Below, piece after piece: positions 8,657 through 17,329 of a stretch of DNA of 64,000 bases. Under the pieces are notes generated by a model. That model ran no database searches. It was not told the origin of the DNA and saw nothing but the letters and a program-made list of their open reading frames with translations. Every line of letters starts with the position of its first letter. The first letter of the stretch is position 1. The translations under genes were made by a program, and so were the position numbers. The stretch lies in NCBI GenBank assembly GCA_963777165.1, contig CAVZPO010000021.1, positions 148,275 to 212,274 on the forward strand. The letters are read 5' to 3'. The stretch is from DYJB01 sp963777165. Lineage in GTDB: Bacteria > Chloroflexota > Anaerolineae > Anaerolineales > E44-bin32.

Positions 8657-10834
8657 ATGAACGCCGATCGCAACCTGTCCCTCACCCCGCCGAATGGTTT
8701 CAACCTGCCGCGCCGCCTGCGCCGGCTGGCCGACCTGGCCTATAACTTGTGGTGGACCTGGCATCCGGATTCGGCGCGCATCTTCCGCTATCTCGACGCC
8801 GAGGTCTGGGAGCGGACGGCACATAACCCGGTTCACTTTTTGCGCCAGGTACCGCCCGAGACGCTCCGCCGCGCCACCAACGATCGCGGTTTCCTCGACT
8901 TCCATGATCGCGTCCTGCGCGCATTCGACGAGTACATGGCCAAAGGAGCGGAGGCCTGGTACCCGCGCGTTCATCCCGATCGGATGAACCAGCCGATTGC
9001 CTATTTCTCCACCGAGTTCGGACTGCATGAGTCGCTCCCGATCTATGCCGGCGGCCTGGGCGTACTCTCCGGGGATCATCTCAAGGAAGCCAGCGACCTC
9101 GGCCTGCCGCTGGTCGCCGTCGGCTTCCTGTATACCCAGGGATACTTCCGCCAGCGGCTGAATGACGACGGCTGGCAGGAAGCGCGCTACACCCCGCTGG
9201 CCTTCGCCGACCTGCCGGTCTACCCGGTGTTCGACGCGCTCGGCGAGATGCTGATGATCACCGTCGAGCTCCCGGGGCGGCCGGTACACGCCCGGCTGTG
9301 GCGCATCCAGGTCGGCCGCGTGCCGTTGTTTCTGATCGACAGCGACGTCGAGGCCAATCAGCCTGCCGACCGCAGCCTGACCGCCCGCCTGTACACCAGC
9401 GACCTGGAGATGCGCATCTCGCAGGAGATCCTGCTGGGGATCGGCGGCGTGCGGGCCTTGCGCGCGCTGGGCTACAACCCGGCCGTCTGGCACATGAATG
9501 AAGGCCACTCGGCCTTCCTTGCGCTCGAGCGGGCGCGCGAGTTGGTGGCCGCCGGGCGGACGTTCGCGCAGGCGTCCGAACGCGTTCGCGCCTCCAGCCT
9601 ATTCACCACCCACACCCCTGTCGCCGCCGGACACGACGAGTTCCCGCTGTGGCTGATGGAGAAATACTTCGGAAGCTTCTGGCCCCAGCTCGGACTTGAC
9701 CGGGAGGTATTCCTCGATCTCGCCCGACACAAGGAAGCCTGGGGCGAGACTTTCAGCATGGCCATCCTGGCCATGCGCTCCGCCGACCGCGCCAACGGCG
9801 TCTCCGAACTGCACGGCCAGGTCGCCCGCAAGATGTGGTCGTACCTGTGGCCGAGCCTGCCCGTCGAGCAGGTGCCGATCGGGCACATCACGAACGGGAT
9901 TCATACCGGGACATGGCTGGCGCGTCGAATGTGGCTGCTCTTCGACCGCTACCTCGACCCCGGCTGGTACGACCGCCTGGACGACGCCGCGACCTGGGAG
10001 GCGATCGACCGCATCCCGGACGAGGAGCTGTGGGCGGTGCGGCGGCACTTGAAACGCAAGCTGGCGGCTTACATGCGCGAGCGAGCCCGAGTGCAGTGGC
10101 ACGAAGCGCGGGTCCATCCGGTCCAGATTATCGCCGCCGGTGTTCTGCTCGACCCGTACGCTCTGACGATCGGCTTTGCCCGCCGCTTCGCCACCTACAA
10201 ACGCGCCAGCCTGATCTTGCACGATGTCGAGCGGCTGCTGGAGCTCGTCCATCGGCCGGGGATGCCGGTGCAGGTGATCTTCGCCGGCAAGGCGCATCCG
10301 GCCGATGAGCCCGGGAAGCTGCTGATCCAGGAGGTCTACCGCCAGGTGAAGCGCGCCGAGACTGGCGGGCGGTTGGTCTTCCTGGAGGACTACGACATCA
10401 ACCTGGCGCGCTATCTGGTGCAAGGCGTCGACCTGTGGCTGAACACGCCCCGGCGCCCTAACGAAGCCTCCGGCACCTCGGGCCAGAAGGCGGCGCTCAA
10501 CGGCGCGTTGAACCTATCGGCCCTCGACGGCTGGTGGCGGGAGGGCTTCAACGGACGCAACGGGTGGGCGATCGGGGACGAACGCGAGTACAGCGACCCG
10601 GCCGTGCAGGACGCCGCCGACGCGGAGAGCCTGTACCATCTGCTCGAGGATGAGATCATCCCGCTCTACTACCTGGAACGATCGGCCGATCGGCTGCCGG
10701 GCGAGTGGCTCGGCCGCGTGAAGGAGTCGATCCGCACACTGGCCCCGCGCTTCAGCATGCGGCGCATGGTGCGCGAGTATGTGGAGGAGATGTATCTTCC
10801 GGCACTGCCCGAGCCGGAGCCGGCTCAGGTCTGA
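8657..10834 (+). CDS. glgP: alpha-glucan phosphorylase, short GT35 type
   Basis: This 725-residue member of the compact alpha-glucan phosphorylase group cleaves terminal alpha-1,4-glucosyl units with phosphate to give glucose 1-phosphate. The PLP-attachment region is visible as EASGTSGQKAALNGALN near the C-terminal third, where the lysine carries the cofactor. The N-terminal DUF3417-type segment (LADLAYNLWWTWHPDS) is typical of this subfamily. YAGGLGVLSGDHLKEASDLG and HMNEGHSAF are further family blocks. The ATG at 8657 was preferred because the family N-terminus begins there. The stop lies 3 nt before the next gene, so it may be cotranscribed with the DUF2179 pair. Confidence 0.93.
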   Translation: MNADRNLSLTPPNGFNLPRRLRRLADLAYNLWWTWHPDSARIFRYLDAEVWERTAHNPVHFLRQVPPETLRRATNDRGFLDFHDRVLRAFDEYMAKGAEAWYPRVHPDRMNQPIAYFSTEFGLHESLPIYAGGLGVLSGDHLKEASDLGLPLVAVGFLYTQGYFRQRLNDDGWQEARYTPLAFADLPVYPVFDALGEMLMITVELPGRPVHARLWRIQVGRVPLFLIDSDVEANQPADRSLTARLYTSDLEMRISQEILLGIGGVRALRALGYNPAVWHMNEGHSAFLALERARELVAAGRTFAQASERVRASSLFTTHTPVAAGHDEFPLWLMEKYFGSFWPQLGLDREVFLDLARHKEAWGETFSMAILAMRSADRANGVSELHGQVARKMWSYLWPSLPVEQVPIGHITNGIHTGTWLARRMWLLFDRYLDPGWYDRLDDAATWEAIDRIPDEELWAVRRHLKRKLAAYMRERARVQWHEARVHPVQIIAAGVLLDPYALTIGFARRFATYKRASLILHDVERLLELVHRPGMPVQVIFAGKAHPADEPGKLLIQEVYRQVKRAETGGRLVFLEDYDINLARYLVQGVDLWLNTPRRPNEASGTSGQKAALNGALNLSALDGWWREGFNGRNGWAIGDEREYSDPAVQDAADAESLYHLLEDEIIPLYYLERSADRLPGEWLGRVKESIRTLAPRFSMRRMVREYVEEMYLPALPEPEPAQV

Positions 10835-10837
10835 ACG

Positions 10838-11365
10838 ATGCTCGATACCCTTGCGATCCCGGCCGCCCTTCTGCCCCTGGTGATTTTCGGCTTGCGCGTG
10901 TTCGATATGACCTTCGATACGCTGCGGGTCCTGCTCGTCATCCGCGGCCGCAAGGCGCTGGCCTGGACGCTCGGCTTCGCGCAGTCCGCCATCTGGGTCG
11001 TGGCCATCTCGAGCGTGCTGCGCCACGTCGACAACGTTTGGAACGTGGTCGGCTACGCCGGCGGGTTCGCCACCGGGACGGTAATCGGCATGCTGATCGA
11101 AGAGCGGCTGGCGATCGGGCACGGCCACGTGCGCGTCATCAGCCCACACCGCGGCAGCGCCCTGGCCGACGCGATCCGCGCCTCGGGCTACGCCGTGACC
11201 GAACTTGCAGCGCGCGGCAAGGATGGAACCGTCGCGGTGCTGACGTGCAGCGTGCGCCGCCGCGACATCTCCCGGGTGACGCGCCAGGCGCATGCCATCG
11301 ACCCCGAGGCATTCGTCACCGTCGAAGATGTCCGTCCCCTTCACCGCGGTTACTGGGGAGCCTGA
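10838..11365 (+). CDS. DUF2179/DUF5698 (UPF0316) membrane protein, copy 1
   Basis: This 175-residue protein has about three N-terminal membrane helices, including the family signature FDMTFDTLRVLLVIRGRK, and a C-terminal soluble DUF2179-type domain of about 80 residues. The soluble domain resembles the C-terminal part of YitT-type proteins and may bind a small ligand. Molecular function is unknown for the family. It begins 3 nt after glgP and is followed after 3 nt by a paralogue of the same architecture. Confidence 0.85.
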   Translation: MLDTLAIPAALLPLVIFGLRVFDMTFDTLRVLLVIRGRKALAWTLGFAQSAIWVVAISSVLRHVDNVWNVVGYAGGFATGTVIGMLIEERLAIGHGHVRVISPHRGSALADAIRASGYAVTELAARGKDGTVAVLTCSVRRRDISRVTRQAHAIDPEAFVTVEDVRPLHRGYWGA

Positions 11366-11368
11366 GGC

Positions 11369-11971
11369 GTGGCCGGCGTACCGATCCAGCCCCTCCTGGT
11401 CGTGGCGTTTGCCCTGGCGCTTGGCAAAGTCGTAGATCTGCCGGCTTTGCCGCTCCCTCCGGGGCTGCCGGCCTGGGCTCTGCCCGTCGGCATCTTCGTG
11501 CTCCTGGCGCTGAACACCGGGCTGGACACGCTGCGCATGCTGTCGGTGGCCCGCGGCCGGCGGGGCGCTGCCTGGCTGGCCGGGTTCACTCAGTCCGTCC
11601 TCTTTATCACGGCCATCGCCGGCCTGTTCAGCAATCTGGACAATCCATGGAATCTGGCAGCCTTAGCCGCGGGTTTCGCCAGCGGAAGCGTGCTCGGCAT
11701 CCTGGCCGAAGCGCGCCTGGCGCCCGGACACCGGCTGGTGCGCATCGTCAGCTCCCGGCGCGGCGCGGCCATCGCCACCGCGCTCCGTCAGCGCGGCTGG
11801 GGCGCCACCGAATTCGCCGCCCGCGGCCAGGACGGGATGGTGACGCTGATCTGGTGCCATGTCCCACGCCGCCAGGCTGGGTCGGTGACGGATGAGGCGC
11901 TCGACCTCGACCCTGAGGCCTTTGTCACCGCCGAGAGCGTCCGCCTGTTCCAGGGCGGATGGCGCGCCTGA
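11369..11971 (+). CDS. DUF2179/DUF5698 (UPF0316) membrane protein, copy 2
   Basis: This 200-residue paralogue of the preceding gene shares the membrane motif NTGLDTLRMLSVARGRR, the FASGSVLGILAEARLAPGH segment, and the soluble tail ending in DPEAFVTAESVRLFQGGWRA. The upstream copy ends in the matching DPEAFVTVEDVRPLHRGYWGA. It has an extra N-terminal hydrophobic segment and starts at GTG. Tandem copies suggest a heteromer or a recent duplication followed by divergence. Confidence 0.83.
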   Translation: MAGVPIQPLLVVAFALALGKVVDLPALPLPPGLPAWALPVGIFVLLALNTGLDTLRMLSVARGRRGAAWLAGFTQSVLFITAIAGLFSNLDNPWNLAALAAGFASGSVLGILAEARLAPGHRLVRIVSSRRGAAIATALRQRGWGATEFAARGQDGMVTLIWCHVPRRQAGSVTDEALDLDPEAFVTAESVRLFQGGWRA

Positions 11972-11996
11972 CACCACGCCCCACCAAGGGTTCGGT

Positions 11997-12025
11997 TTGC
12001 GGTTCTCCCTCCGGCGACGTATAAT
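11997..12025 (+). promoter_or_regulatory. sigma-70-type promoter of the DUF4388 signalling cluster
   Basis: TTGCGG at 11997-12002 and a perfect TATAAT at 12020-12025 are separated by 17 nt, 44 nt before the DUF4388 start codon. This marks a new transcription unit after the DUF2179 pair. Confidence 0.7.
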
Positions 12026-12069
12026 CGCCAAACCCGGGCGGCGCCGCGCTCCGCCTGACCGAGGCCTGC

Positions 12070-12885
12070 ATGGCAGTCAAGGGCAATCTGCGTGACTTCA
12101 GTGTCACGCAACTGCTCAATCTGATCAACCTGGCCCGCAAGACGGGGACGTTGACCGTCGAGGGGCCGAACGAAGCCGCCTGGGTCTCCTTCCAGGCCGG
12201 CAAGTTGATCTCTGCCCAGCTCGGCAACGAGGACGGGACGTTGGTCGGCATCCTGACCCGCTCGGGACGCATCACGGCCAAGCAGGCCCAGGTGATCAAG
12301 TCGCATGCCGGCGAGAAGTCCGACAAGGAGCTCGGCCTGCTGTTGATCAACGCCGGCTACCTGACGCAGCAGGACATCCTGGCCGGCATCCGCCAGTACA
12401 TCATCGACATCGTCTACCGGCTGTTCACCTGGGTAGACGGCTTCTTCCGCTTCGACAATGATGTCCTGCCGCCCGACGACCGCATCGTCATGCGCCTCGA
12501 CCTGGAAAACATCATCATCGAGGGCGCGCGCCGGATGCGCGAATGGGAGCAGCTGCAGGAGGAACTTCCGAATCTGGACATGGCACTCGACTTCATCGAG
12601 CGCCCGGGGGCCAACATTCGCGACGTGAACTTGAACGTCGAAGAATGGAAGGTCGTCTCCTACATCAACCCAAAGAATTCCATCCGGCAGATCATGAAGG
12701 CCAACAAGATGAACGAGCTCGAGATCCGCCGGATTGTTTACGGCCTGATCCAGGCGGGCCTGGTGGAAGTGGTGCGCCCGGTGGGCATGCCGCTCCCGCC
12801 GCAGGCCCGCCAGGTTCCGGTGGTCGACAAGCGTCAGCAAAGTTCGCTGGTCAATCGACTGATTGACCGCATCCGGTCGTTGTAG
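12070..12885 (+). CDS. DUF4388 domain protein
   Basis: The protein has 271 residues. The N-terminal about 100 residues form a DUF4388 domain (MAVKGNLRDFSVTQLLNLI, then RKTGTLTVEGP and FQAGKLISAQLG). This is the domain seen at the N-terminus of PatA-type response regulators and other Chloroflexota and myxobacterial signalling proteins. The C-terminal half is helical with a winged-helix-like stretch (SIRQIMKANKMNELEIRRIVYGLIQAGLVE). It heads a run of six signalling genes and is followed at 12 nt by a small GTPase, a pairing seen elsewhere. An adaptor role for the GTPase is inferred. Confidence 0.85.
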   Translation: MAVKGNLRDFSVTQLLNLINLARKTGTLTVEGPNEAAWVSFQAGKLISAQLGNEDGTLVGILTRSGRITAKQAQVIKSHAGEKSDKELGLLLINAGYLTQQDILAGIRQYIIDIVYRLFTWVDGFFRFDNDVLPPDDRIVMRLDLENIIIEGARRMREWEQLQEELPNLDMALDFIERPGANIRDVNLNVEEWKVVSYINPKNSIRQIMKANKMNELEIRRIVYGLIQAGLVEVVRPVGMPLPPQARQVPVVDKRQQSSLVNRLIDRIRSL

Positions 12886-12897
12886 GCGAGGGCAGCC

Positions 12898-13431
12898 ATG
12901 CAAACCGTGAAGATGGTCGTCACGGGTCCGTTCGCAGCCGGCAAGACCTCCTTCATCCGCTCGGTGAGTGAGATTGACGTCGTCTCGACCGAGCGTAAGA
13001 TTTCCTCGGAGGCCGAGCGGATCAAGGAAACCACCACGGTGGCCATGGACTTCGGCCGGATCACCGTCGACGACGACCTGGTGCTCTACCTATTTGGCAC
13101 ACCGGGCCAGAAGCGGTTCGACTTCATGTGGGAAATCCTTTCGGAGGGGATGCTCGGCTTCATCGTCACCGTCGACAGCACGCGGCCGGAGACCTTCCGC
13201 GAGGCCAAGGGCATTCTGCAGACCTTCCGCGCCTACGCCCCGACGCCGTACGTGGTGGCGGCCAACAAGCAGGACGTGAAGGACGCCTGGACGGTGGAGG
13301 ACCTGCGCATCGCCCTGAAGCTCGATCCGGCGGTCAAGATGCTGCCGTGTGTCGCCAGCGATCGCGAGTCGGTCAAGAAGGTGCTGCTCGAGCTCCTATA
13401 CAGCATCCTCGAGGAAATGGAAAAGAAGTAG
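12898..13431 (+). CDS. small Ras-like GTPase, COG2229 family
   Basis: This 177-residue single-domain GTP-binding protein has a P-loop GPFAAGKT at residues 10-17. The switch II segment is LFGTPGQKRF, where COG2229 proteins carry GTPGQ in place of the usual DxxGQ. The base-recognition motif is ANKQD. It is related to the MglA/Arf-like bacterial GTPases that act as polarity or signalling switches. The absence of the Asp in the DxxG position is normal for the family. The neighbours (DUF4388, V4R, REC proteins) are candidates for its regulators or effectors. Confidence 0.9.
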   Translation: MQTVKMVVTGPFAAGKTSFIRSVSEIDVVSTERKISSEAERIKETTTVAMDFGRITVDDDLVLYLFGTPGQKRFDFMWEILSEGMLGFIVTVDSTRPETFREAKGILQTFRAYAPTPYVVAANKQDVKDAWTVEDLRIALKLDPAVKMLPCVASDRESVKKVLLELLYSILEEMEKK

Positions 13432-13456
13432 GCCGTTGGGCCGGCCCAGGGTTTCC

Positions 13457-14083
13457 GTGGCAAGCGAAGACGACCACTTCCTCCCCAACAAGATCGGGCG
13501 CATCCTGCTGCTATCGCTCGAAGAGGTGGTCGGTCACAACGGCGTGAACGCTGCGCTGAACGTGGCCGGGCTGCCTGACCTGATCCACAGTTACCCGCCC
13601 AACACCCTCGACCGCGAGTTCAGCTTCAGCGCCGTCGGGCGGATCCATCAGGCCCTCGACCGGTTGTACGGTACACGCGCCGGCCGCGGGCTGGCGCTGC
13701 GCACGGGACGTGCCGCTTTCAAGCACGCGCTGCGTGAATTCGGCCCGATGCTCGGGATGACCGAACTGCCCTTCCGCCTCCTCCCGCTGCCGATGAAGCT
13801 CAAGTCCGGGTTGGAAGGCACCGCCGAACTCCTCAACCGCTACACCGATCAGATCGTCCACCTCGAAGAAGGACCTGAGGCCTACCGCTTCCACCTGGAC
13901 CTGTGCCCGCTGTGCTGGGGGCGCCGGCTCGACCAGCCTGGGTGCCACCTGGCCATCGGGTTCCTCCAGGAAGGGCTCTCCTGGATGAGCGGTGGGAAGA
14001 ACTTCCTGGTCGAAGAGACCGATTGCGCTGCCCACGGCGGCGCCGCCTGCGTCCTACGCATCCTCCGCCAGCCTCTGGACTGA
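13457..14083 (+). CDS. V4R (4-vinyl reductase) domain protein
   Basis: This 208-residue soluble protein ends in a V4R-type small-molecule-binding domain, recognised from the cysteine pattern CPLCW, GCHLAIGFLQ, then EETDCAAHGGAACVLRI. V4R domains bind hydrophobic ligands or metal/haem groups in regulatory proteins and in the bacteriochlorophyll protein BchJ. The GTG at 13457 is chosen because the protein then starts with a sensible helix and AGGG lies 6 nt upstream; the longer frame overlaps the GTPase and looks non-coding. It probably supplies a ligand input to the GTPase module. Confidence 0.78.
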   Translation: MASEDDHFLPNKIGRILLLSLEEVVGHNGVNAALNVAGLPDLIHSYPPNTLDREFSFSAVGRIHQALDRLYGTRAGRGLALRTGRAAFKHALREFGPMLGMTELPFRLLPLPMKLKSGLEGTAELLNRYTDQIVHLEEGPEAYRFHLDLCPLCWGRRLDQPGCHLAIGFLQEGLSWMSGGKNFLVEETDCAAHGGAACVLRILRQPLD

Positions 14084-14127
14084 TCCGGGTGCAGGCGCGG
14101 CCGGCGGGCCTCGCCCATAGGTCATGG

Positions 14128-14156
14128 TTGCCCGCCCTCCGGCTTTACCGTAAGAT
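14128..14156 (+). promoter_or_regulatory. promoter of the two-component genes
   Basis: TTGCCC at 14128-14133 and TAAGAT at 14151-14156 have exact 17-nt spacing. The start codon of the REC-GGDEF gene is 58 nt further on. It would let the regulator, kinase and receiver genes be transcribed apart from the GTPase genes. Confidence 0.6.
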
Positions 14157-14213
14157 TCTCTGGAGACACTACCTCCCCAGGCGAGCTCCGCCTCCTGTCG
14201 GCAACGGTGGACG

Positions 14214-15098
14214 ATGGCCAAGCAACGCATCCTGGTAGTCGAGGACAATCGAGACATTGCCAAAGTCCTCGAGTTGTTCCTCAACGAGCAGGGCTACCTG
14301 GTCAAGGTCACGCCCCGCGGCCGGGACGCGCTCAGCCTGAGCCAACTCGAACTCCCCAACCTGATCCTGCTCGACATCCTGCTGCCCGACCTGGACGGCT
14401 ACGAGGTGTGCCGCAGCCTACGGACCAGCCCGCGCACCGGTCACATCCCGATCATCTTCCTGACACAAAAGGACGAGCGCAGCGACCGCATCACCGGCCT
14501 GCAGCTCGGCGTCGATGACTACATCACAAAGCCCTTTGACATCGAAGAACTCGGCCTGCGGATTCAGAATGTCCTGCAACGGACTGAGCGGGAACGGCTG
14601 ACGGATCCACGGACGGGCCTGCCCGCCGGCAAGCTGGTGGAGGACCAGGTGGCGGGGCTGCTCGCCGCCGATGCCTGGGGACTGCTCGCTTGCCGCATCG
14701 AAGGCTTCGATCGCTTTCTCGAGTTGCGCGGTCCGCTCGCAGGGGACGAAGTGCTGCGCGGGGCCACCCAGTTCCTGGGGCAGACGGTCGACGCCCTGGG
14801 CGGCGCCGATGATTTCATCGGTCATGACTGGAGTGGCAGTTTCACCGTTGTAACCAATGCCTTCGCCGCCTCGGCCGTCGCCGAACGGTTGCGGGAGCGC
14901 TTTGAGGATGAGACGCGCGCCGCCCGCAGCGCCGCCGAGGACCTCGCCCCGGGTGGCCGCAAGCACGATCCGCCGCCAAATATGTACCTGGCCGTGGGCG
15001 TGCTGACCTCGGCCGAAGGCCCCTTCAGCCGATCCGAAGAGTTGCTCGAAGCGGCCGCGCGCGCCCGGCGCCGCGACGCCTACGAGCGCGCAGGCTGA
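14214..15098 (+). CDS. response regulator with degenerate GGDEF output
   Basis: This 294-residue protein has an N-terminal receiver domain with the acidic pair in VVEDN, phospho-acceptor Asp in LILLDILLPD and Lys in ITKPFD. It is linked to a GGDEF-fold domain (about 125-290) introduced by LTDPRTGLP. The catalytic half-site is lost: the place of GGDEF reads GHDWSGSF. It is therefore unlikely to make cyclic di-GMP, and may bind a nucleotide or act through protein contacts. A histidine kinase follows 4 nt after the stop. Confidence 0.87.
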   Translation: MAKQRILVVEDNRDIAKVLELFLNEQGYLVKVTPRGRDALSLSQLELPNLILLDILLPDLDGYEVCRSLRTSPRTGHIPIIFLTQKDERSDRITGLQLGVDDYITKPFDIEELGLRIQNVLQRTERERLTDPRTGLPAGKLVEDQVAGLLAADAWGLLACRIEGFDRFLELRGPLAGDEVLRGATQFLGQTVDALGGADDFIGHDWSGSFTVVTNAFAASAVAERLRERFEDETRAARSAAEDLAPGGRKHDPPPNMYLAVGVLTSAEGPFSRSEELLEAAARARRRDAYERAG

Positions 15099-15101
15099 AG
15101 C

Positions 15102-16868
15102 GTGAGCCTGTCGATCCCGGCCATCCTTGGTCTGCTGATGCTGGCCGCCCTCGCCGGCGGCATGGTGGCGTCGTGGGTCGGGCAACGGCGACGCCGGACG
15201 CGCCCGGCGGATCAATCGGGCGGGCGCCGTGAGTCAATCCCTCAGACGGCGCTTGCGGAACTGAGCCGCAACCTGGCGGCCAGCGACGACCTGGATCAGA
15301 TGATCGAACGCTCGCTGTCGATCCTGGCTCAAGCCACGGGCGCCGAGCGCGCCGCAGTCCAATTGGCGACTCCCGGCTCCGAACGCCTGCTTCACTGGGC
15401 GTCGCATGACGCCTCACAAGGAGCCCGACCGGTTGCTCGGCCGCTCTCGACCGAACGCAGCCACGGCCTGGCCGGATGGGTGATCGACCACCGCGAACCG
15501 GCGCTGATTCCGGACGTCAGCCGCGACCGACGCTGGATCCCGTTTTCCGGCACGGACGAAGACCACTACAGCGCCCTGGCCGTGCCACTGCTGGCAGGCA
15601 CGCAAGCGCTGGGCGCGTGCCTGCTGCTCGGCCGTTCACCCAAGGTCTTCACGCCGGAGGACCGCGAGCTGGCGATGGCCGGCTCGGCGTTGATGGCCTT
15701 CGCCATCCGCCTGGCGGAGGCGCGCCGCAGCCTCCACGAAGCGGAGCGCAGGAGCGAAGACGCCGTTCGCCAACAGCAAGCCGACTTCCGGCGTGCACAG
15801 GCGATCCTCGAGTCGGTCGCTGATGGCGTCGTAGTCACCGGGCCGAGTCATCAGGTGGCCGTGTGCAATGCCGCCGCCGAACGCATCCTGTCGCTGCCCC
15901 GCGCCTCGGTGCTCGGTGAACCGGCCGCCCAGTTCATCGGGCTGTATGGCTCCGCCGGCCGACGTTGGGCCGAGGCGCTGCAGGCGTGGAGCCAGGACCC
16001 GGCCTCGGCCGCCGACCGTCCGACGCTCGCCGATCGCCTCGACCTGGAGGACGGCCGGGTCGTCGAAGTGCACGTGGCCCCCGTCGTCCTGGGCAACGAC
16101 TTCCTGGGAACGGTGGCGGTCTTCCGCGACATCAGCCGTGACGTCGAGGTCGATCAGCTCAAGTCGGACTTCGTAGCCACCGTCAGCCACGAACTGCGGA
16201 CTCCGATGACCTCGATCCGCGGCTACGTGCAGATGCTGCTGCTCGAGGCCGCCGGCCCGCTGACCGACGAGCAGCGCAAGTTTCTGGAGACCATCCGTTC
16301 CAACTCGGAACGGCTCGGGCGGCTGGTTAACGATCTGCTCGACCTGTCGCGCCTTGAGTCCGGCGCCGACGAACTGCACCTTCAGGCCGTCGCGCCGCTG
16401 CCCGTCCTGGAGGCCGGCCGCGATTACCTCGCCTCGCGCTGCGTGCAGGATTCCAAAGGCCTGCGCGTGGAGCTCGAGGCCTCGGGCTTGCTTCCAGAGG
16501 TGCGCGCCGACCCGCAGCGGCTGCAGCAGATCTTGCGCGGCCTGCTCGACAACAGCTTCAACTTCACGCCCGCCGGGGGATCGGTCTGGATCCGCGCTCA
16601 GTCTACCGGGGACCGGCTGCGGATCGAAGTGGCGGACTCCGGGACCGGCATCCCGCTGGCTGAACAGCCGCGGGTCTTCGAGCGGTTCTTCCGCGGCGAG
16701 CAGGCCCTCAATCTCGGTGTGCCGGGGACCGGCCTGGGGCTCTCGATCGTCGCCCACCTGGTGGAGCTGCACGGCGGGACAATCAAGCTTCAGAGCGAAG
16801 GGGTGTCCGGACAGGGGACGCGGTTTTCGTTCGCCCTTCCGCTCTCTCCATCCTCGGCAGGAGGCTAG
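15102..16868 (+). CDS. membrane-tethered GAF-PAS histidine kinase
   Basis: This 588-residue kinase has one N-terminal membrane helix (about 5-22), a GAF domain (about 50-195), a PAS domain (about 225-345), a HisKA dimerisation domain and a HATPase domain. The phospho-acceptor is His363 in TVSHELRTP. The ATP-binding N-box (LLDNSFNFTPAGG) and G-box (DSGTGIP) are intact. The start is GTG. It should phosphorylate the flanking receivers: the REC-degenerate GGDEF protein upstream and the single-domain receiver downstream. Only about 22 residues are in the membrane, so sensing is probably cytosolic. Confidence 0.93.
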   Translation: MSLSIPAILGLLMLAALAGGMVASWVGQRRRRTRPADQSGGRRESIPQTALAELSRNLAASDDLDQMIERSLSILAQATGAERAAVQLATPGSERLLHWASHDASQGARPVARPLSTERSHGLAGWVIDHREPALIPDVSRDRRWIPFSGTDEDHYSALAVPLLAGTQALGACLLLGRSPKVFTPEDRELAMAGSALMAFAIRLAEARRSLHEAERRSEDAVRQQQADFRRAQAILESVADGVVVTGPSHQVAVCNAAAERILSLPRASVLGEPAAQFIGLYGSAGRRWAEALQAWSQDPASAADRPTLADRLDLEDGRVVEVHVAPVVLGNDFLGTVAVFRDISRDVEVDQLKSDFVATVSHELRTPMTSIRGYVQMLLLEAAGPLTDEQRKFLETIRSNSERLGRLVNDLLDLSRLESGADELHLQAVAPLPVLEAGRDYLASRCVQDSKGLRVELEASGLLPEVRADPQRLQQILRGLLDNSFNFTPAGGSVWIRAQSTGDRLRIEVADSGTGIPLAEQPRVFERFFRGEQALNLGVPGTGLGLSIVAHLVELHGGTIKLQSEGVSGQGTRFSFALPLSPSSAGG

Positions 16869-16877
16869 ACACCGCGC

Positions 16878-17258
16878 ATGGCCCGCATATTGGTCGCAGA
16901 AGACGAACGCGACATTCGCGAGTTGATCGGATTCACGCTCCGCCACCACGGCCACGAGGTGCTAACCGCTTCGAATGGCGAGGACGCTCTGGCCACGGCG
17001 CTGCGCGACCTGCCCGACCTGGTGCTCCTCGATATCCGCATGCCGCGCCTGACGGGGTATGATGTCTGCCGCCGGCTGCGCGCCGACCCCACCACGCAGC
17101 ATATCCCGATCGCCTTCCTTTCCGCCAAGGGCCAGGAGGCCGAGATCCAGGCTGGAATGGATGCCGGTGCCACCGACTACATCCTCAAGCCGTTCGCCCC
17201 GAACCAATTGGCCAATCGTGTGGCCCTCTTGCTGGGGCAGCCTGGGGAACCAGGATAG
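16878..17258 (+). CDS. single-domain response regulator
   Basis: The 126 residues are all receiver domain: ILVAEDERD acidic pocket, LVLLDIRMP with the phospho-acceptor Asp, and DYILKPF with the conserved Lys. There is no output domain, as in CheY-type or phosphorelay intermediates. It starts 9 nt after the kinase stop, so it is very likely a partner of that kinase. Whether it passes phosphate on or binds an effector such as the GTPase module is not visible. Confidence 0.93.
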   Translation: MARILVAEDERDIRELIGFTLRHHGHEVLTASNGEDALATALRDLPDLVLLDIRMPRLTGYDVCRRLRADPTTQHIPIAFLSAKGQEAEIQAGMDAGATDYILKPFAPNQLANRVALLLGQPGEPG

Positions 17259-17329
17259 GGACCTACCTGTCGGCCTGGCGTGCGCCGGGTGCCCGTGCCC
17301 CTTGCCGGATTGACCAAGGAGAGAGACGG

